From: JAWLBY01 sp041687455
Lineage (GTDB): Bacteria > Pseudomonadota > Gammaproteobacteria > Xanthomonadales > Xanthomonadaceae
DNA length: 64,000 nt
Reading direction: 5' to 3'
Assembly: GCA_041687455.1 (NCBI GenBank)
Contig: JAWLBY010000009.1
Coordinates: 1 to 64,000, forward strand
Shown here: positions 50,220-60,244 of the stretch, in pieces
Layout of the letters: each line of letters opens with the position of its first letter
How positions within the stretch are numbered: the first letter of the stretch is position 1
Notes under the pieces: model-generated
What the model was told of the DNA's origin: nothing
Databases searched by the model: none
What the model saw: the letters and a program-made list of their open reading frames with translations, nothing else
Position numbers and translations under genes: made by a program

Positions 50220-50920
50220 CGTCGTCGATTCCGGAACATCAGAAGAAGGCTGACGACCACGACGGCCGCCGCCAGGCTGAACCACTGCAGCGCGTAACCG
50301 AGATGCCGCTCAGGCGGCAGCGTGTTCGGCAGGGTGTCGAGGTCGCGCTCGAAACCGATCGGCAGCGCCGGATCGAGTCGCAGCACGCGGCCGGCAACCG
50401 GCCGTCCGAGCCAGTCCGACAGCTCGGCCGGGTCCAGATACAGCAGCAGGCGCGGCGTCTGCGGATCGCCGTCGAGCGCGTTCTGCGCCATCCGCAAGCC
50501 GACCGACGGCGGCGCCGCCAGCAGCCCGGCCACGTCGAGCTCGCCGGACAGCGCGGGCAACGGCGGCCACTGCCGCTGCGGCGACAGCGGCAGCCACCCG
50601 AACTCGACCAGCACGATCTGCTCGCGGCCCGGTACCGTCGCCGCGCGGTACGCGCGAACGCCGACCGCCGGCCCGCGCCGCTGGTTGTCGAGCAGCAGCC
50701 ACGGCGCGTCGAGCAGCCGGACGCGTCCGTCGACCCGCTGCGGCAGCACGCTGTCGCTGGCGAGCGCGGCCGCCAGCGGCTGCAATGGTGCCGTCAGCGC
50801 CTCGGCATGCGCGTCGAGCAGCACCTCCTTCTTCCGGCCACGATCGAGCTGCCAGAGCCCGGCGGCGGTGAAGGCAACCGTCAGCGACGAAGCGAACGCG
50901 AGCAGCAACAGCCGACGCAC
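50216..50920 (-). CDS. SURF1 family cytochrome oxidase assembly protein
   Basis: 234 residues. One membrane helix at each end (about 4-22 and 208-228) flanks a periplasmic domain. Family marks are Gly-x-Trp-Gln-Leu near the start (Gly-Leu-Trp-Gln-Leu-Asp-Arg-Gly-Arg-Lys), Leu-Leu-Asp-Asn-Gln, Arg-Gly-Trp-like Phe-Gly-Trp-Leu-Pro and His-Leu-Gly-Tyr-Ala-Leu-Gln-Trp-Phe at the second helix. SURF1 assists haem A insertion into subunit I. It heads the four-gene unit SURF1, Sco-like, ctaA, cyoE. Confidence 0.93.
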   Translation of the reverse strand: MRRLLLLAFASSLTVAFTAAGLWQLDRGRKKEVLLDAHAEALTAPLQPLAAALASDSVLPQRVDGRVRLLDAPWLLLDNQRRGPAVGVRAYRAATVPGREQIVLVEFGWLPLSPQRQWPPLPALSGELDVAGLLAAPPSVGLRMAQNALDGDPQTPRLLLYLDPAELSDWLGRPVAGRVLRLDPALPIGFERDLDTLPNTLPPERHLGYALQWFSLAAAVVVVSLLLMFRNRRR

Positions 50921-50959
50921 GGAGCTATCCGGCGTTGCTCACGACGGCGACGGAGCGGC

Positions 50960-50965
50960 GATAAT
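50960..50965 (+). promoter_or_regulatory. Candidate -10 box of the DUF2909 gene
   Basis: GATAAT at 50960-50965, 30 bases upstream of the ATG at 50995, in the same sequence context (CGATAATCGC) as other predicted starts in the window. Confidence 0.35.
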
Positions 50966-50994
50966 CGCGCTTTCCGTCCGCCGCCGCGCTGCAC

Positions 50995-51201
50995 ATGCAA
51001 ACACTCATCATCGTCGCGTTTCTGATCCTGATTCTCTACAACCTCGGCGCCGGGCTGTATTACATGCTGGTCGACAAGGGCCAGACCAAGCGCACCGTGA
51101 ACGCACTCACCCGCCGGATCGGGCTGTCGGTGCTGCTGATCCTGCTGGTCGTGATCGGCATCGCTACCGGCGTGATCCAGCCGCACGGAGTGCAGCCGTA
51201 G
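50995..51201 (+). CDS. Twin transmembrane protein, DUF2909 family
   Basis: 68 residues with two membrane helices (about 4-26 and 43-62) joined by a basic loop with Asp-Lys-Gly-Gln-Thr-Lys-Arg-Thr-Val-Asn-Ala-Leu-Thr-x-Arg, the DUF2909 signature. The family lies regularly between the SURF1 and subunit III genes in gamma- and betaproteobacteria, but here, as in relatives, it is on the opposite strand to the neighbouring oxidase genes. A role in oxidase biogenesis is likely from context only. Confidence 0.9.
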   Translation: MQTLIIVAFLILILYNLGAGLYYMLVDKGQTKRTVNALTRRIGLSVLLILLVVIGIATGVIQPHGVQP

Positions 51202-51265
51202 CGGCGATCGGCGACTCAGCGGGCGCGGAGCGACGCAGTCCGATCGTTGCCGCCGCCACAAACGC

Positions 51266-51289
51266 GACGCCCGGCGCGAGCCGGGCGTC
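51266..51289. terminator. Terminator-like hairpin after ctaE
   Basis: A perfect 10-bp stem (51266-51275 with 51280-51289) and a GCGA tetraloop (TCGC on the minus strand), between the convergent DUF2909 gene and ctaE. On the minus strand GCGTTTGTG follows, a weak T-tract, so it may close the oxidase structural operon. Confidence 0.6.
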
Positions 51290-51326
51290 GACGATCAGAA
51301 TCGTCTGCAGCAACCGCGCGCGGCGC

Positions 51327-52205
51327 TTACAGCACGTAGACGAACAGGAACAGGCCGAGCCAGACCACGTCGACGAAGTGCCAGTACCAGGCCACCGCCT
51401 CGAAGCCGAAATGACGGTCGCGATCGAAATGGCCCTTCAGGCAGCGGAACCAGATCACCGTCAGCATGATCACGCCGAGCGTGACGTGCATGCCGTGGAA
51501 ACCGGTCAGCATGAAGAAGGTCGACCCGTAGATGCCCGAGCCGAGCGTCAGGTTCAGGTCGCGGTAGGCGTGGATGTACTCCTCGGCCTGGTAGAACAGG
51601 AAGACCAGGCCCAGCACGATCGTGGCGCCGAGCCAGATCAGCAACTGCTTGCGGTTGCCGGCCTTCAGTGCGTGATGGGCGATCGTGATCGTGACGCCGG
51701 AGGTCAGCAGCAGCAGCGTGTTCAGCAGCGGGATGCCCCAGGCCGGGATCGTCTCGAACGCACCGCCGATGTTGCCCGGGCCGTTGGTCGGCCATGCGGC
51801 ATCGAAACCACCCCACAGCAGCGCATTGGTCAACTCGCCGTCGCCGGCGCCACCGAGCCACGGCACCGAGTAGATGCGGGCGTAGAACAGCGCACCGAAG
51901 AACGCGCTGAAGAACATCACTTCGGAGAAGATGAACCAGATCATCCCCATCCGGAACGACACGTCGACCTGCTTGTTGTACAGGCCGCGCACCGACTCGG
52001 TGATCACGTTGCCGAACCATCCGAACAGCATGAACAGCAGGATCGCGACGCCGGCGTAGAACGCCATCTGCCCCCAGCCGTGGCCGTTCATCCAGCTCGC
52101 GGCACCGAACAGCGTCGTGAACAGGCCGACCGAACCGACCAGCGGCCAATGGCTGTGGTGCGGTACGTAGTAGATGTTGCCGTCGTGAGTGTCGGTATGG
52201 GCCAT
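51327..52205 (-). CDS. ctaE: Cytochrome c oxidase subunit III
   Basis: 292 residues, seven membrane helices. Landmarks: His-Ser-Trp-Pro-Leu-Val-Gly near the N-terminus, Ser-Glu-Val-Met-Phe-Phe-Ser-Ala-Phe-Phe, Gln-Ala-Glu-Glu-Tyr and the closing Gly-Phe-Glu-Ala-Val-Ala-Trp-Tyr-Trp-His-Phe-Val-Asp-Val-Val-Trp-Leu. Subunit III has no metal centre but stabilises the aa3 oxidase and its proton uptake. Last gene of the ctaC-ctaD-small ORF-ctaG-ctaE operon. Confidence 0.97.
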   Translation of the reverse strand: MAHTDTHDGNIYYVPHHSHWPLVGSVGLFTTLFGAASWMNGHGWGQMAFYAGVAILLFMLFGWFGNVITESVRGLYNKQVDVSFRMGMIWFIFSEVMFFSAFFGALFYARIYSVPWLGGAGDGELTNALLWGGFDAAWPTNGPGNIGGAFETIPAWGIPLLNTLLLLTSGVTITIAHHALKAGNRKQLLIWLGATIVLGLVFLFYQAEEYIHAYRDLNLTLGSGIYGSTFFMLTGFHGMHVTLGVIMLTVIWFRCLKGHFDRDRHFGFEAVAWYWHFVDVVWLGLFLFVYVL

Positions 52206-52236
52206 GGAATTCCCCGGGGTCAGTACTTCGATTGCG

Positions 52237-52815
52237 TCAACGCGAACCGGCGGCGCTGTCGACGCCGGCGCTGAGCCGGGCAGTCGCCAGCTCGTTGTTG
52301 TAGAAGGTGTAGGACAGCGTCAGCGTGCGGACATTGGGCGGCAACTCGGGATCGACGACGAAACGCACCGGCATCTCCCGTTCCTCGCCCGGCTCGAGCA
52401 GTTGCTCGGTGAAGCAGAAGCATTCGGTCTTGTTGAAGTAGATCGATGCCGAACTCGGCGCCACCGACGGCACGGCCTGGCCGACGATCGCACGCGCGCT
52501 GTCGTTGCGGGCGTAGAACATCGCCTCGGTCAGCTCGCCGGGATGCACCTTCATGGTCGGCGCCACGGCGCGGAAACTCCACGGCAGCTTCGAGTTGACC
52601 GTGGTGTCGAACTCGACCGTGACTTCACGCGCGGTGTCGACCGTGTAGCCGGCTACCCGCTCGGCGCCGGTCGGAGTCTGTTCGAGCTTGATGCCGAACA
52701 CCTTCTCGCAGGCGATCTCGTAGAGCGGCACCAGCGCGAAGGCGAAACCGAACGACAGCACGCAGGCGACCGCTGCGCGCTTCAGCGTCAGGCGGTGCAG
52801 CGTCCCGCCGCTCAT
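52237..52815 (-). CDS. ctaG: Cytochrome c oxidase assembly protein CtaG/Cox11
   Basis: 192 residues. One N-terminal membrane helix (Ala-Cys-Val-Leu-Ser-Phe-Gly-Phe-Ala-Phe-Ala-Leu-Val-Pro-Leu-Tyr) and a periplasmic immunoglobulin-like copper domain with the copper ligands in Cys-Phe-Cys-Phe-Thr-Glu-Gln. It inserts CuB into subunit I. Phe-Tyr-Ala-Arg-Asn and Thr-Leu-Ser-Tyr-Thr-Phe-Tyr are conserved strands. It overlaps the small ORF upstream by four bases (ATGA) and is followed by ctaE. Confidence 0.96.
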   Translation of the reverse strand: MSGGTLHRLTLKRAAVACVLSFGFAFALVPLYEIACEKVFGIKLEQTPTGAERVAGYTVDTAREVTVEFDTTVNSKLPWSFRAVAPTMKVHPGELTEAMFYARNDSARAIVGQAVPSVAPSSASIYFNKTECFCFTEQLLEPGEEREMPVRFVVDPELPPNVRTLTLSYTFYNNELATARLSAGVDSAAGSR

Positions 52816-52928
52816 CGACCGATCACTCCGGACAGGATGAACGCGACATACACCCCGATTGCGATCAGCGCCAGCACGATTGCAGTGCGGCGTGCGGATC
52901 GCCTGGAGTCGGAGTCGGACTTGCTCAT
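52812..52928 (-). CDS. Small membrane protein between ctaD and ctaG
   Basis: 38 residues from ATG 52928; an in-frame ATG at 52940 would add four. A Ser/Arg-rich N-terminus (Ser-Lys-Ser-Asp-Ser-Asp-Ser-Arg-Arg) is followed by one membrane helix (Thr-Ala-Ile-Val-Leu-Ala-Leu-Ile-Ala-Ile-Gly-Val-Tyr-Val-Ala-Phe-Ile-Leu-Ser). Its stop overlaps the ctaG start, so the two are translationally coupled. Comparable tiny one-helix ORFs occur at this place in other proteobacterial cta operons and are often missed. GGGAACGG 5 bases upstream of the ATG could serve as its ribosome-binding site. A role as a small oxidase or assembly subunit is inferred. Confidence 0.75.
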   Translation of the reverse strand: MSKSDSDSRRSARRTAIVLALIAIGVYVAFILSGVIGR

Positions 52929-52987
52929 TGCCGTTCCCATTGCCGACTGGCGATCACCGCGCGTGCGCGGCGACCGCCGTTGCCGTG

Positions 52988-54616
52988 TCAGTGCGCGACG
53001 TTGCCGTGCGCGAGCACGCGGTCGTCGATCTTCGGCGGCACCGTGAAGGTGTGGTGCGGAGCCGGCGACGGCACCGTCCACTCGAGGCCGCGGGCATTCT
53101 CCCAGACCTGCGCGGTGGCCTGCTTGCCGCCGCGGATGCACTGGATCACCACGTAGGCGAACAGCAACTGCGACAGACCGAAACCGAACGCGCCGATCGA
53201 CGAGATCCAGTTGAAGTCGGCAAACGCGACGTTGTAGTCCGGAATGCGGCGCGGCATGCCGGCCAGGCCGAGGAAGTGCTGCGGGAAGAACAGCAGGTTG
53301 ACGAAGATCGTGCTGAGCCAGAAGTGCCACTTGCCGAGCGTCTCGCTGTACATGTGGCCGGTCCACTTCGGCAGCCAGTAGTAGGTCGCCGCCATGATCG
53401 AGAACACGGCGCCGGTGACCAGCACGTAGTGGAAGTGGGCAACCACGAAGTAGGTGTCGTGGTACTGGAAGTCGGCCGGCACGATCGCCAGCATCAGACC
53501 AGAGAAGCCGCCGATCGTGAACATGATGACGAAGCCGATCGCGAACAGCATCGGCGTCTCGAACGTCATCGAGCCCTGCCACATCGTCGACACCCAGTTG
53601 AACACCTTCACGCCGGTCGGCACCGCGATCAGCATCGTCGCGTACATGAAGAACAGCTTGCCGCCGAGCGGCATGCCGACCGTGAACATGTGGTGGGCCC
53701 AGACGATGAACGACAGGAACGCGATCGACGCGATCGCGTAGACCATGGCCTGGTAGCCGAACAGCGGCTTGCGGGCGAAGGTCGGGATGATCTCGGAGAT
53801 CACGCCGAACGCCGGCAGGATCATGATGTAGACCTCGGGGTGCCCGAAGAACCAGAAGATGTGCTGGAACATCACCGGGTCACCGCCGCCGGCGGCCGAG
53901 AAGAAGCTGGTCGCGAAGAACTTGTCGGTCAGCAGCATCGTGACCGCGCCGGCCAGCACCGGCATCACGGCGATCAGCAGGAACGCGGTGATCAGCCACG
54001 ACCAGACGAAGATCGGCATCTTCAGCAGGTCCATTCCCGGCGCGCGCATGTTCAGGATCGTGGCGATGATGTTGATCGCACCCATGATCGAGCTGATGCC
54101 CATCATGTGGATCGCGAAGATCACGAACGCGACGTTGGAGCCACCCTGCAGCGACAACGGCGGGTACAGCGTCCAGCCGCCGGCCGGACCGCCGCCCGGC
54201 GACACCAGCGTCAGCAGCAGCATCGTGAACGCGAACGGCAGGATCCAGAACGACCAGTTGTTCATGCGCGGCAGCGCCATGTCCGGCGCGCCGACCATCA
54301 ACGGGATCATCCAGTTGCCGAGGCCGACGAAGGCCGGCATCACCGCGCCGAAGATCATGACCAGCGCGTGCATCGTGGTCATCTGGTTGAAGAATTCCGG
54401 ATGCACGAGCTGCAGGCCGGGCTGGAACAGCTCGGCGCGGATCACCAGCGCCATCGCACCACCGACGAAGAACATCGTCAGCGAGAACAGCAGGTACAGC
54501 GTGCCGATGTCCTTGTGGTTGGTGGCCAGGAACCAGCGCTGGAAGAAGCTCGCCGGCGCGTGGTGGCCGTCGTCGTGGTGGTGCGTGTCGTGCTGGACGG
54601 CGCTCTGGGTAGCCAT
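52988..54616 (-). CDS. ctaD: Cytochrome c oxidase subunit I (aa3 type)
   Basis: 542 residues from ATG 54616; a TTG three codons upstream is less likely. Twelve membrane helices hold low-spin haem a and the haem a3-CuB centre. Phe-Trp-Phe-Phe-Gly-His-Pro-Glu-Val-Tyr contains the His-Tyr crosslink pair, and Trp-Ala-His-His-Met-Phe-Thr-Val-Gly-Met gives two CuB His. Asn-His-Lys-Asp-Ile-Gly-Thr-Leu-Tyr is the family N-terminal signature, and His-Phe-His-Tyr-Val-Leu supplies the haem ligands. The His-rich start (His-Asp-Thr-His-His-His-Asp-Asp) is unusual and could bind metal. Structural core of the terminal oxidase. Confidence 0.98.
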   Translation of the reverse strand: MATQSAVQHDTHHHDDGHHAPASFFQRWFLATNHKDIGTLYLLFSLTMFFVGGAMALVIRAELFQPGLQLVHPEFFNQMTTMHALVMIFGAVMPAFVGLGNWMIPLMVGAPDMALPRMNNWSFWILPFAFTMLLLTLVSPGGGPAGGWTLYPPLSLQGGSNVAFVIFAIHMMGISSIMGAINIIATILNMRAPGMDLLKMPIFVWSWLITAFLLIAVMPVLAGAVTMLLTDKFFATSFFSAAGGGDPVMFQHIFWFFGHPEVYIMILPAFGVISEIIPTFARKPLFGYQAMVYAIASIAFLSFIVWAHHMFTVGMPLGGKLFFMYATMLIAVPTGVKVFNWVSTMWQGSMTFETPMLFAIGFVIMFTIGGFSGLMLAIVPADFQYHDTYFVVAHFHYVLVTGAVFSIMAATYYWLPKWTGHMYSETLGKWHFWLSTIFVNLLFFPQHFLGLAGMPRRIPDYNVAFADFNWISSIGAFGFGLSQLLFAYVVIQCIRGGKQATAQVWENARGLEWTVPSPAPHHTFTVPPKIDDRVLAHGNVAH

Positions 54617-54667
54617 GAGTCGCAACCTCTATCTCGAAAATCGGTAGGTTCGGGGCACAGGCCCCGA

Positions 54668-55564
54668 TCAGCCCTTCGCCGGCACGGCGGTGGCGGTTTG
54701 CGCGGTGCGCGCGGCGGCGTCGCCGGTGGCCTGTTCGGCCGCCAGCCACGATTCGAACTCGGCGCGCGGCACGGCACGGACCACGATCGGCATGAAGCCG
54801 TGGTCCTTGCCACACAGTTCGGCGCACTGGCCGCGATAGGTGCCGGCGGTCAGGATGTTGGTCCAGGCTTCGTTGACGACGCCCGGAATCGCGTCCTGCT
54901 TCCAGCCCAGCGCCGGCACCCACCATGCGTGGATCACGTCGTCGGCGGTGATCACGAAGCGGATCTTGGTGTCGGTCGGAAGCACCAGCTCACGATCGAC
55001 ATCGAGCAGGTAGGTCGGCTTGGTCGTGGCGATGTCGGCCGAGGTCACGCCGGAGTCGAGCTGCCGAATGCGGTCGCTCTCGGCGTCGATACGCGAGAAG
55101 AACGCGACGTCGGTCGACTCGCCGCGGTAGTTCAGGATTTCGTACTTCCACATCCACTGATAGCCGGTGATCTTCACCGTCATCTCGGACTCGGTGGTGT
55201 CGTCCATCCGGAACAGCGTGCCGGTGGCCGGCCACGCCATCGCGACCAGCAGCAGGATCGGCACGATCGTCCAGACGATCTCGGCGCCGGTGTGATGGCT
55301 CCAGCGGGCCGGCACGGCGCCCTTCGACTTGCGGAACTTGAACATCGCGACGGTCATCGCGCCGAACACCAGCAGACCGATGACGACGCAGATCCACAGC
55401 ACGATCATGTGCAGCGTGTAGACCTCGGCGGAACTCTCGGTGACGCCGGGCGTCATGTTGAGCTGCCACGGCTGCGGATTCGCGGCCAGAGCCGGCCCTG
55501 CCAGCGCCAGCAGAGCGAGGGCGGCGATCCATCCCAACGTGCGACCAGAGTTCATTCGGTTCAC
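54668..55564 (-). CDS. ctaC: Cytochrome c oxidase subunit II
   Basis: 298 residues; ATG 55564 or 55555. A signal peptide ends Ala-Leu-Ala, then two membrane helices and a periplasmic cupredoxin domain with the dinuclear CuA site in Cys-Ala-Glu-Leu-Cys-Gly-Lys-Asp-His-Gly-Phe-Met and the earlier Asp-Val-Ile-His-Ala-Trp-Trp-Val-Pro. It receives electrons from cytochrome c. There is no fused cytochrome c domain; the C-terminus is only a short Ala/Thr tail, so this is the standard form. Confidence 0.97.
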   Translation of the reverse strand: MNRMNSGRTLGWIAALALLALAGPALAANPQPWQLNMTPGVTESSAEVYTLHMIVLWICVVIGLLVFGAMTVAMFKFRKSKGAVPARWSHHTGAEIVWTIVPILLLVAMAWPATGTLFRMDDTTESEMTVKITGYQWMWKYEILNYRGESTDVAFFSRIDAESDRIRQLDSGVTSADIATTKPTYLLDVDRELVLPTDTKIRFVITADDVIHAWWVPALGWKQDAIPGVVNEAWTNILTAGTYRGQCAELCGKDHGFMPIVVRAVPRAEFESWLAAEQATGDAAARTAQTATAVPAKG

Positions 55565-55576
55565 CCCAACAACGAT

Positions 55577-56065
55577 TCAATTCGATTTTCGACTGCCGCC
55601 CTCGGGCGCGCCGCCGTCGAGCAGCCGGCGCAGGTCCTGCGCGAGCTGCCGCCTTTCCGCTTCGCCGAGAAAGCTGCCGACGCCGACCCGCGCTCGGCGA
55701 CCGGTCAGCACCACCTGCCCCTCGGACTCGACCAGCCGCACCCAGTACGGATGATCGCTGAACACCTCGACGAACTCCGGGAAGCGGTGCACCGAAACAC
55801 GATCCGGAGACACCGCAATCACCTCGGCCCGCCGCCCCCGACGCCAGACCAGCACGAATCCGCTCGCGAGCAGCGACAGATGGAGCAACGCGAACCACGG
55901 GGCGAACACATTGCCCTGCGACCACGCCAGCCCCGCGATCGCCGCGGTGACGGTCGCCAGACCGGCGAACACCGCGGACAACTGGCGCAGGGTCAGCGAA
56001 AGATTGGGCCGGATCAGCAGCCGAGCCTCGTTCGCCTCCCCCGCCGGGGCATAGTGCTCAATCAT
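55577..56065 (-). CDS. DUF2244 membrane protein at the head of the cytochrome oxidase operon
   Basis: 162 residues from ATG 56065, chosen over an upstream in-frame start because the family begins here. Two adjacent membrane helices (about 38-80), an Asn-x-Ser-Leu-Thr-Leu-Arg-Gln entry segment and a C-terminal beta-rich cytoplasmic domain with Arg-Val-Ser-Val-His-Arg and Val-x-Leu-Thr-Gly-Arg-Arg are typical of DUF2244, which frequently precedes ctaC. It ends 12 bases before ctaC. Function unknown; the arrangement suggests oxidase regulation or assembly. Confidence 0.85.
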   Translation of the reverse strand: MIEHYAPAGEANEARLLIRPNLSLTLRQLSAVFAGLATVTAAIAGLAWSQGNVFAPWFALLHLSLLASGFVLVWRRGRRAEVIAVSPDRVSVHRFPEFVEVFSDHPYWVRLVESEGQVVLTGRRARVGVGSFLGEAERRQLAQDLRRLLDGGAPEGGSRKSN

Positions 56066-56300
56066 GCCGAGGCGGCTGAGCAGTGCCGACTGGCCCGGCA
56101 CAGGGCCGGAAAACCCAAAAATGATAGTGCCCCCGTTCAGGGCGGGCAAGCTGAAACTGATCCACGTCAGTAGCCGGCACCGGCGAGCGTGGTAGACCGG
56201 GCCATCGTGCCGGGTCAACCACGGCCGCCGCAAGCGGGCGCTACCGCATGGATCCGCCGATGCCGACGCGGGGAACCGGCTGCTGCACTACACTGCCGCG

Positions 56301-57209
56301 ATGCGAGGATCCGCATTGCTGATGGCACTGACCCTGCTCGGTGCGTCGATCGCTCCGGCGAACGGCCAGACCGTCTATCGCTGGGTCGACGAGCGTGGCG
56401 TCGTCCATTACACCGACCGCAAGCCGACCGGCGCCGAGGAGGTCCGGACCATCCGCGTGCGCACCGAGGAGCAGCCGCTGGTCGCACTGCGGGTCGATGG
56501 CGCCGAGCGCCAGCGACGCGCGGTGGCGGCAAACCGGATTTCCGGCCCGATCGAGATCGAGCTGAGCTTCGAAGGCGCAGTCAATGCGAGCAGCGATCCG
56601 CCGCTGCCGCTGCGGACGGTGATCCCGGCCGACAGCGAGCGCGCGGTTGCCGCGCTGCATCCGGCCGACCCGTACCGCAACGCGAGTTTCGCGCTGTCGC
56701 TGCGCGCGGTGCCCGGCGATCCGCAGGCGCGGCACGGCGATGTGGTCTATCGGCTGCCGCTCGACAGCAGCCAGTTCCGGATCGACCAGGGCTTCGGCGG
56801 CAGTTTCAGCCATACCGACCCGCAGTCGCGCCATGCAGTCGATCTTGCGGTCGACGAAGGCACGCCGGTGCTGGCCGCCCGCGACGGCGTCGTGATGCAG
56901 GTCGAGGCCTATTTCGAGGGCGCCGGTCTCGACCGCGAGAAATACGGCAGCCGGGCCAATCATGTCCGGGTGCTGCACGACGACGGTTCGATGGCGGTTT
57001 ACGCCCATCTGCTGCCGGCCAGCATCATCGTCCGCCCCGGCGCCCGCGTGCGGGTCGGGCAGCGGCTCGGTGCGTCCGGCAACACCGGCTTCTCGACCGG
57101 GCCGCACCTGCATTTTGCCGTGCAGATCAACCGCGGCATGCGGCTGGAGTCGATTCCGTTCCGGATGGAAGGACCAGCCGGGGCGATAGCGATTCCGGCA
57201 TCGCCGTAG
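56301..57209 (+). CDS. Secreted M23-family peptidase with DUF4124 domain
   Basis: 302 residues. A signal peptide ends Pro-Ala-Asn-Gly. Residues about 22-60 are a DUF4124 segment (Val-Tyr-Arg-Trp-Val-Asp-Glu-Arg-Gly-Val-Val-His-Tyr-Thr-Asp). The C-terminal zinc endopeptidase domain (about 165-295) has His-Ala-Val-Asp-Leu-Ala-Val-Asp for the first two zinc ligands (His and Asp), Val-Tyr-Ala-His-Leu with the catalytic His, and Gly-Pro-His-Leu-His-Phe for the last ligand, all intact. It likely cuts peptidoglycan peptides in the periplasm. It is divergent from DUF2244 and 71 bases upstream of prfC. Confidence 0.93.
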   Translation: MRGSALLMALTLLGASIAPANGQTVYRWVDERGVVHYTDRKPTGAEEVRTIRVRTEEQPLVALRVDGAERQRRAVAANRISGPIEIELSFEGAVNASSDPPLPLRTVIPADSERAVAALHPADPYRNASFALSLRAVPGDPQARHGDVVYRLPLDSSQFRIDQGFGGSFSHTDPQSRHAVDLAVDEGTPVLAARDGVVMQVEAYFEGAGLDREKYGSRANHVRVLHDDGSMAVYAHLLPASIIVRPGARVRVGQRLGASGNTGFSTGPHLHFAVQINRGMRLESIPFRMEGPAGAIAIPASP

Positions 57210-57243
57210 CCGCGGCAGCGCCGGGCGGCCGGCAGGCTGTCGC

Positions 57244-57249
57244 TATAAT
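57244..57249 (+). promoter_or_regulatory. Consensus -10 box (TATAAT) before prfC
   Basis: A perfect TATAAT, rare in this GC-rich sequence, lies 31 bases upstream of the prfC ATG. No consensus -35 is seen at the expected distance. Confidence 0.5.
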
Positions 57250-57280
57250 GGTCGGCTTCCTCGACCGAGGCCGTCCGGCG

Positions 57281-58885
<1,605 letters not shown>

Positions 58886-59095
58886 CGGCGCCCCGGCGTC
58901 ACCGAAGCGACGCTATCGCGGGATCGGCAGCTCGGCAATTGTTCGCGCGGCAATGGCGTTCGGCCGGATGACGGGCACGGCCACCTTGCTCGTCGACCGC
59001 CGGCCGAGCCGCCTGGCGCACTCCCGACGCGCCGGCTCGCCCGACCGCCGGCATGCTAGGCTGCCGGCGACCGGTCCTGTCCGGCGGAGAGCGCC

Positions 59096-59737
59096 ATGAG
59101 CATCGCTGCCACGCTGCGCGAGGAAGTCGTCAATGCACTGACCCACGGGGTCGGCGCCATCGCCGCACTGGCCGGCGGCGCGGTGCTGATCACGCTGGCG
59201 GCGGTCTGGGGCGACGGCTGGCAGATCGCCGGCGCGATCGTGTTCGCTGCCACGCTGTTGCTGCTGTACCTGGCCTCGACGCTGTACCACGCCATTCCGC
59301 ACCCGACCGCGAAGCGGCGCCTGAAGGTGCTCGATCATTGCGCGATCTATCTGCTGATCGCCGGCACCTACACCCCGTTCGGGCTGATCGGCATGCGCGA
59401 GCACGGCGGCCCGTCACTGCTCGCGATGGTCTGGCTGCTGGCCGCCGCCGGGGTCGTGTTCAAGCTGTTCTACACCGGCCGCTTCAAGGGGCTGTCGACC
59501 GCGCTGTACCTGGCGATGGGCTGGATCGCACTGACCGCGATCGACGAGATGCTGGCCGCGCTGCCGCTCGTGACGCTCGGCTGGATCGTCGCCGGCGGCC
59601 TCGCCTATTCGTTCGGCACGCTGTTCTACCTGGCCGAGCGCTGGCGCTATGCGCACGCGGTCTGGCACCTGTTCGTGCTGCTCGGCAGCACGCTGCATTT
59701 CGTCGCAGTGACGCAGCAGGTGCTGTTGCCGAGCTGA
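59096..59737 (+). CDS. trhA: Hemolysin III / TrhA family membrane protein
   Basis: 213 residues with seven membrane helices. Glu-Glu-Val-Val-Asn-Ala-Leu-Thr-His-Gly-Val-Gly-Ala at the start, Ser-Thr-Leu-Tyr-His-Ala, Asp-His-x-Ala-Ile-Tyr-Leu-Leu-Ile-Ala-Gly-Thr-Tyr-Thr-Pro-Phe and Ala-Val-Trp-His-Leu-Phe-Val-Leu form the conserved metal-like His/Asp set shared with PAQR receptors. In bacteria TrhA has been linked to membrane fluidity and unsaturated fatty acid balance, which is notable beside this genome's lipid-modification genes. TAGGCT preceded by TGC (59049-59060 region) resembles an extended -10. Confidence 0.93.
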   Translation: MSIAATLREEVVNALTHGVGAIAALAGGAVLITLAAVWGDGWQIAGAIVFAATLLLLYLASTLYHAIPHPTAKRRLKVLDHCAIYLLIAGTYTPFGLIGMREHGGPSLLAMVWLLAAAGVVFKLFYTGRFKGLSTALYLAMGWIALTAIDEMLAALPLVTLGWIVAGGLAYSFGTLFYLAERWRYAHAVWHLFVLLGSTLHFVAVTQQVLLPS

Positions 59738-59776
59738 GCGGGTCGCGGCTGCCGCGCTCGGCGCGGCGCGCCGGAA

Positions 59777-60244
59777 TCAGGAGTCGAAGCCGCCGCTGAA
59801 GATCGGTCGGTCGTCGCCGCGCTCACCCTCGTCCGGCGCCGTCGCGTCCGATTCGAACGAGGCGACCAGGATTCGTGTATCGACCGCCGGATCCGTCATC
59901 ACCGGACCGTGCCGGACACCGAGCGCGAGGATCGCGACTGCGCCGACTCCGGCGGCCAGCGCGACCCATCCGGGCCAGCGTTGTCGGCGCAGCGCCGGAG
60001 CACGCCGGGCGGTCAGCTCCCGGGCCAGCTCCGCGGCATCGCCGGCGGTGGCAGCCACGACCCGGGCCAGCGCCGGCCCGGCCGGCAGCGACGCCAGCCG
60101 CTGCAGGCCGGCGTCGTGCTGCTCGTTGGTGCCGCCGCCGAGCAGCACCGCGGCGAGCGTCTGCTGATCCGTTTCGTGATCGATCGGCTCGCGACCGGTC
60201 GCGACCGATTGCCGGTACAACTCGCGCAGTCGTTGCTCAGTCAT
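59777..60244 (-). CDS. Membrane protein partner of the adjacent sigma factor (putative anti-sigma factor)
   Basis: 155 residues. A cytoplasmic N-terminal half of about 87 residues (with His-Asp/Glu-rich start Ile-Asp-His-Glu-Thr-Asp and two short helices) is followed by a single membrane helix (about 93-110) and a short acidic periplasmic tail. This is the layout of a membrane anti-sigma factor, but there is no zinc-finger His-x3-Cys-x2-Cys motif. It overlaps the stop of the sigma factor gene by 8 bases, so they are coupled. Assignment as anti-sigma rests on context and topology only. Confidence 0.65.
   Translation of the reverse strand: MTEQRLRELYRQSVATGREPIDHETDQQTLAAVLLGGGTNEQHDAGLQRLASLPAGPALARVVAATAGDAAELARELTARRAPALRRQRWPGWVALAAGVGAVAILALGVRHGPVMTDPAVDTRILVASFESDATAPDEGERGDDRPIFSGGFDS

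Noticed and set aside
52859..56173. A 1104-codon open frame antisense to the cytochrome oxidase genes
   Set aside because: Low-complexity His/Arg/Asp-rich translation opposite well-identified ctaC, ctaD and ctaG; composition effect of high GC3.
59777..60244. Zinc-binding anti-sigma (ZAS) factor
   Set aside because: The His-x3-Cys-x2-Cys motif is missing, so only a general anti-sigma role by context is proposed.
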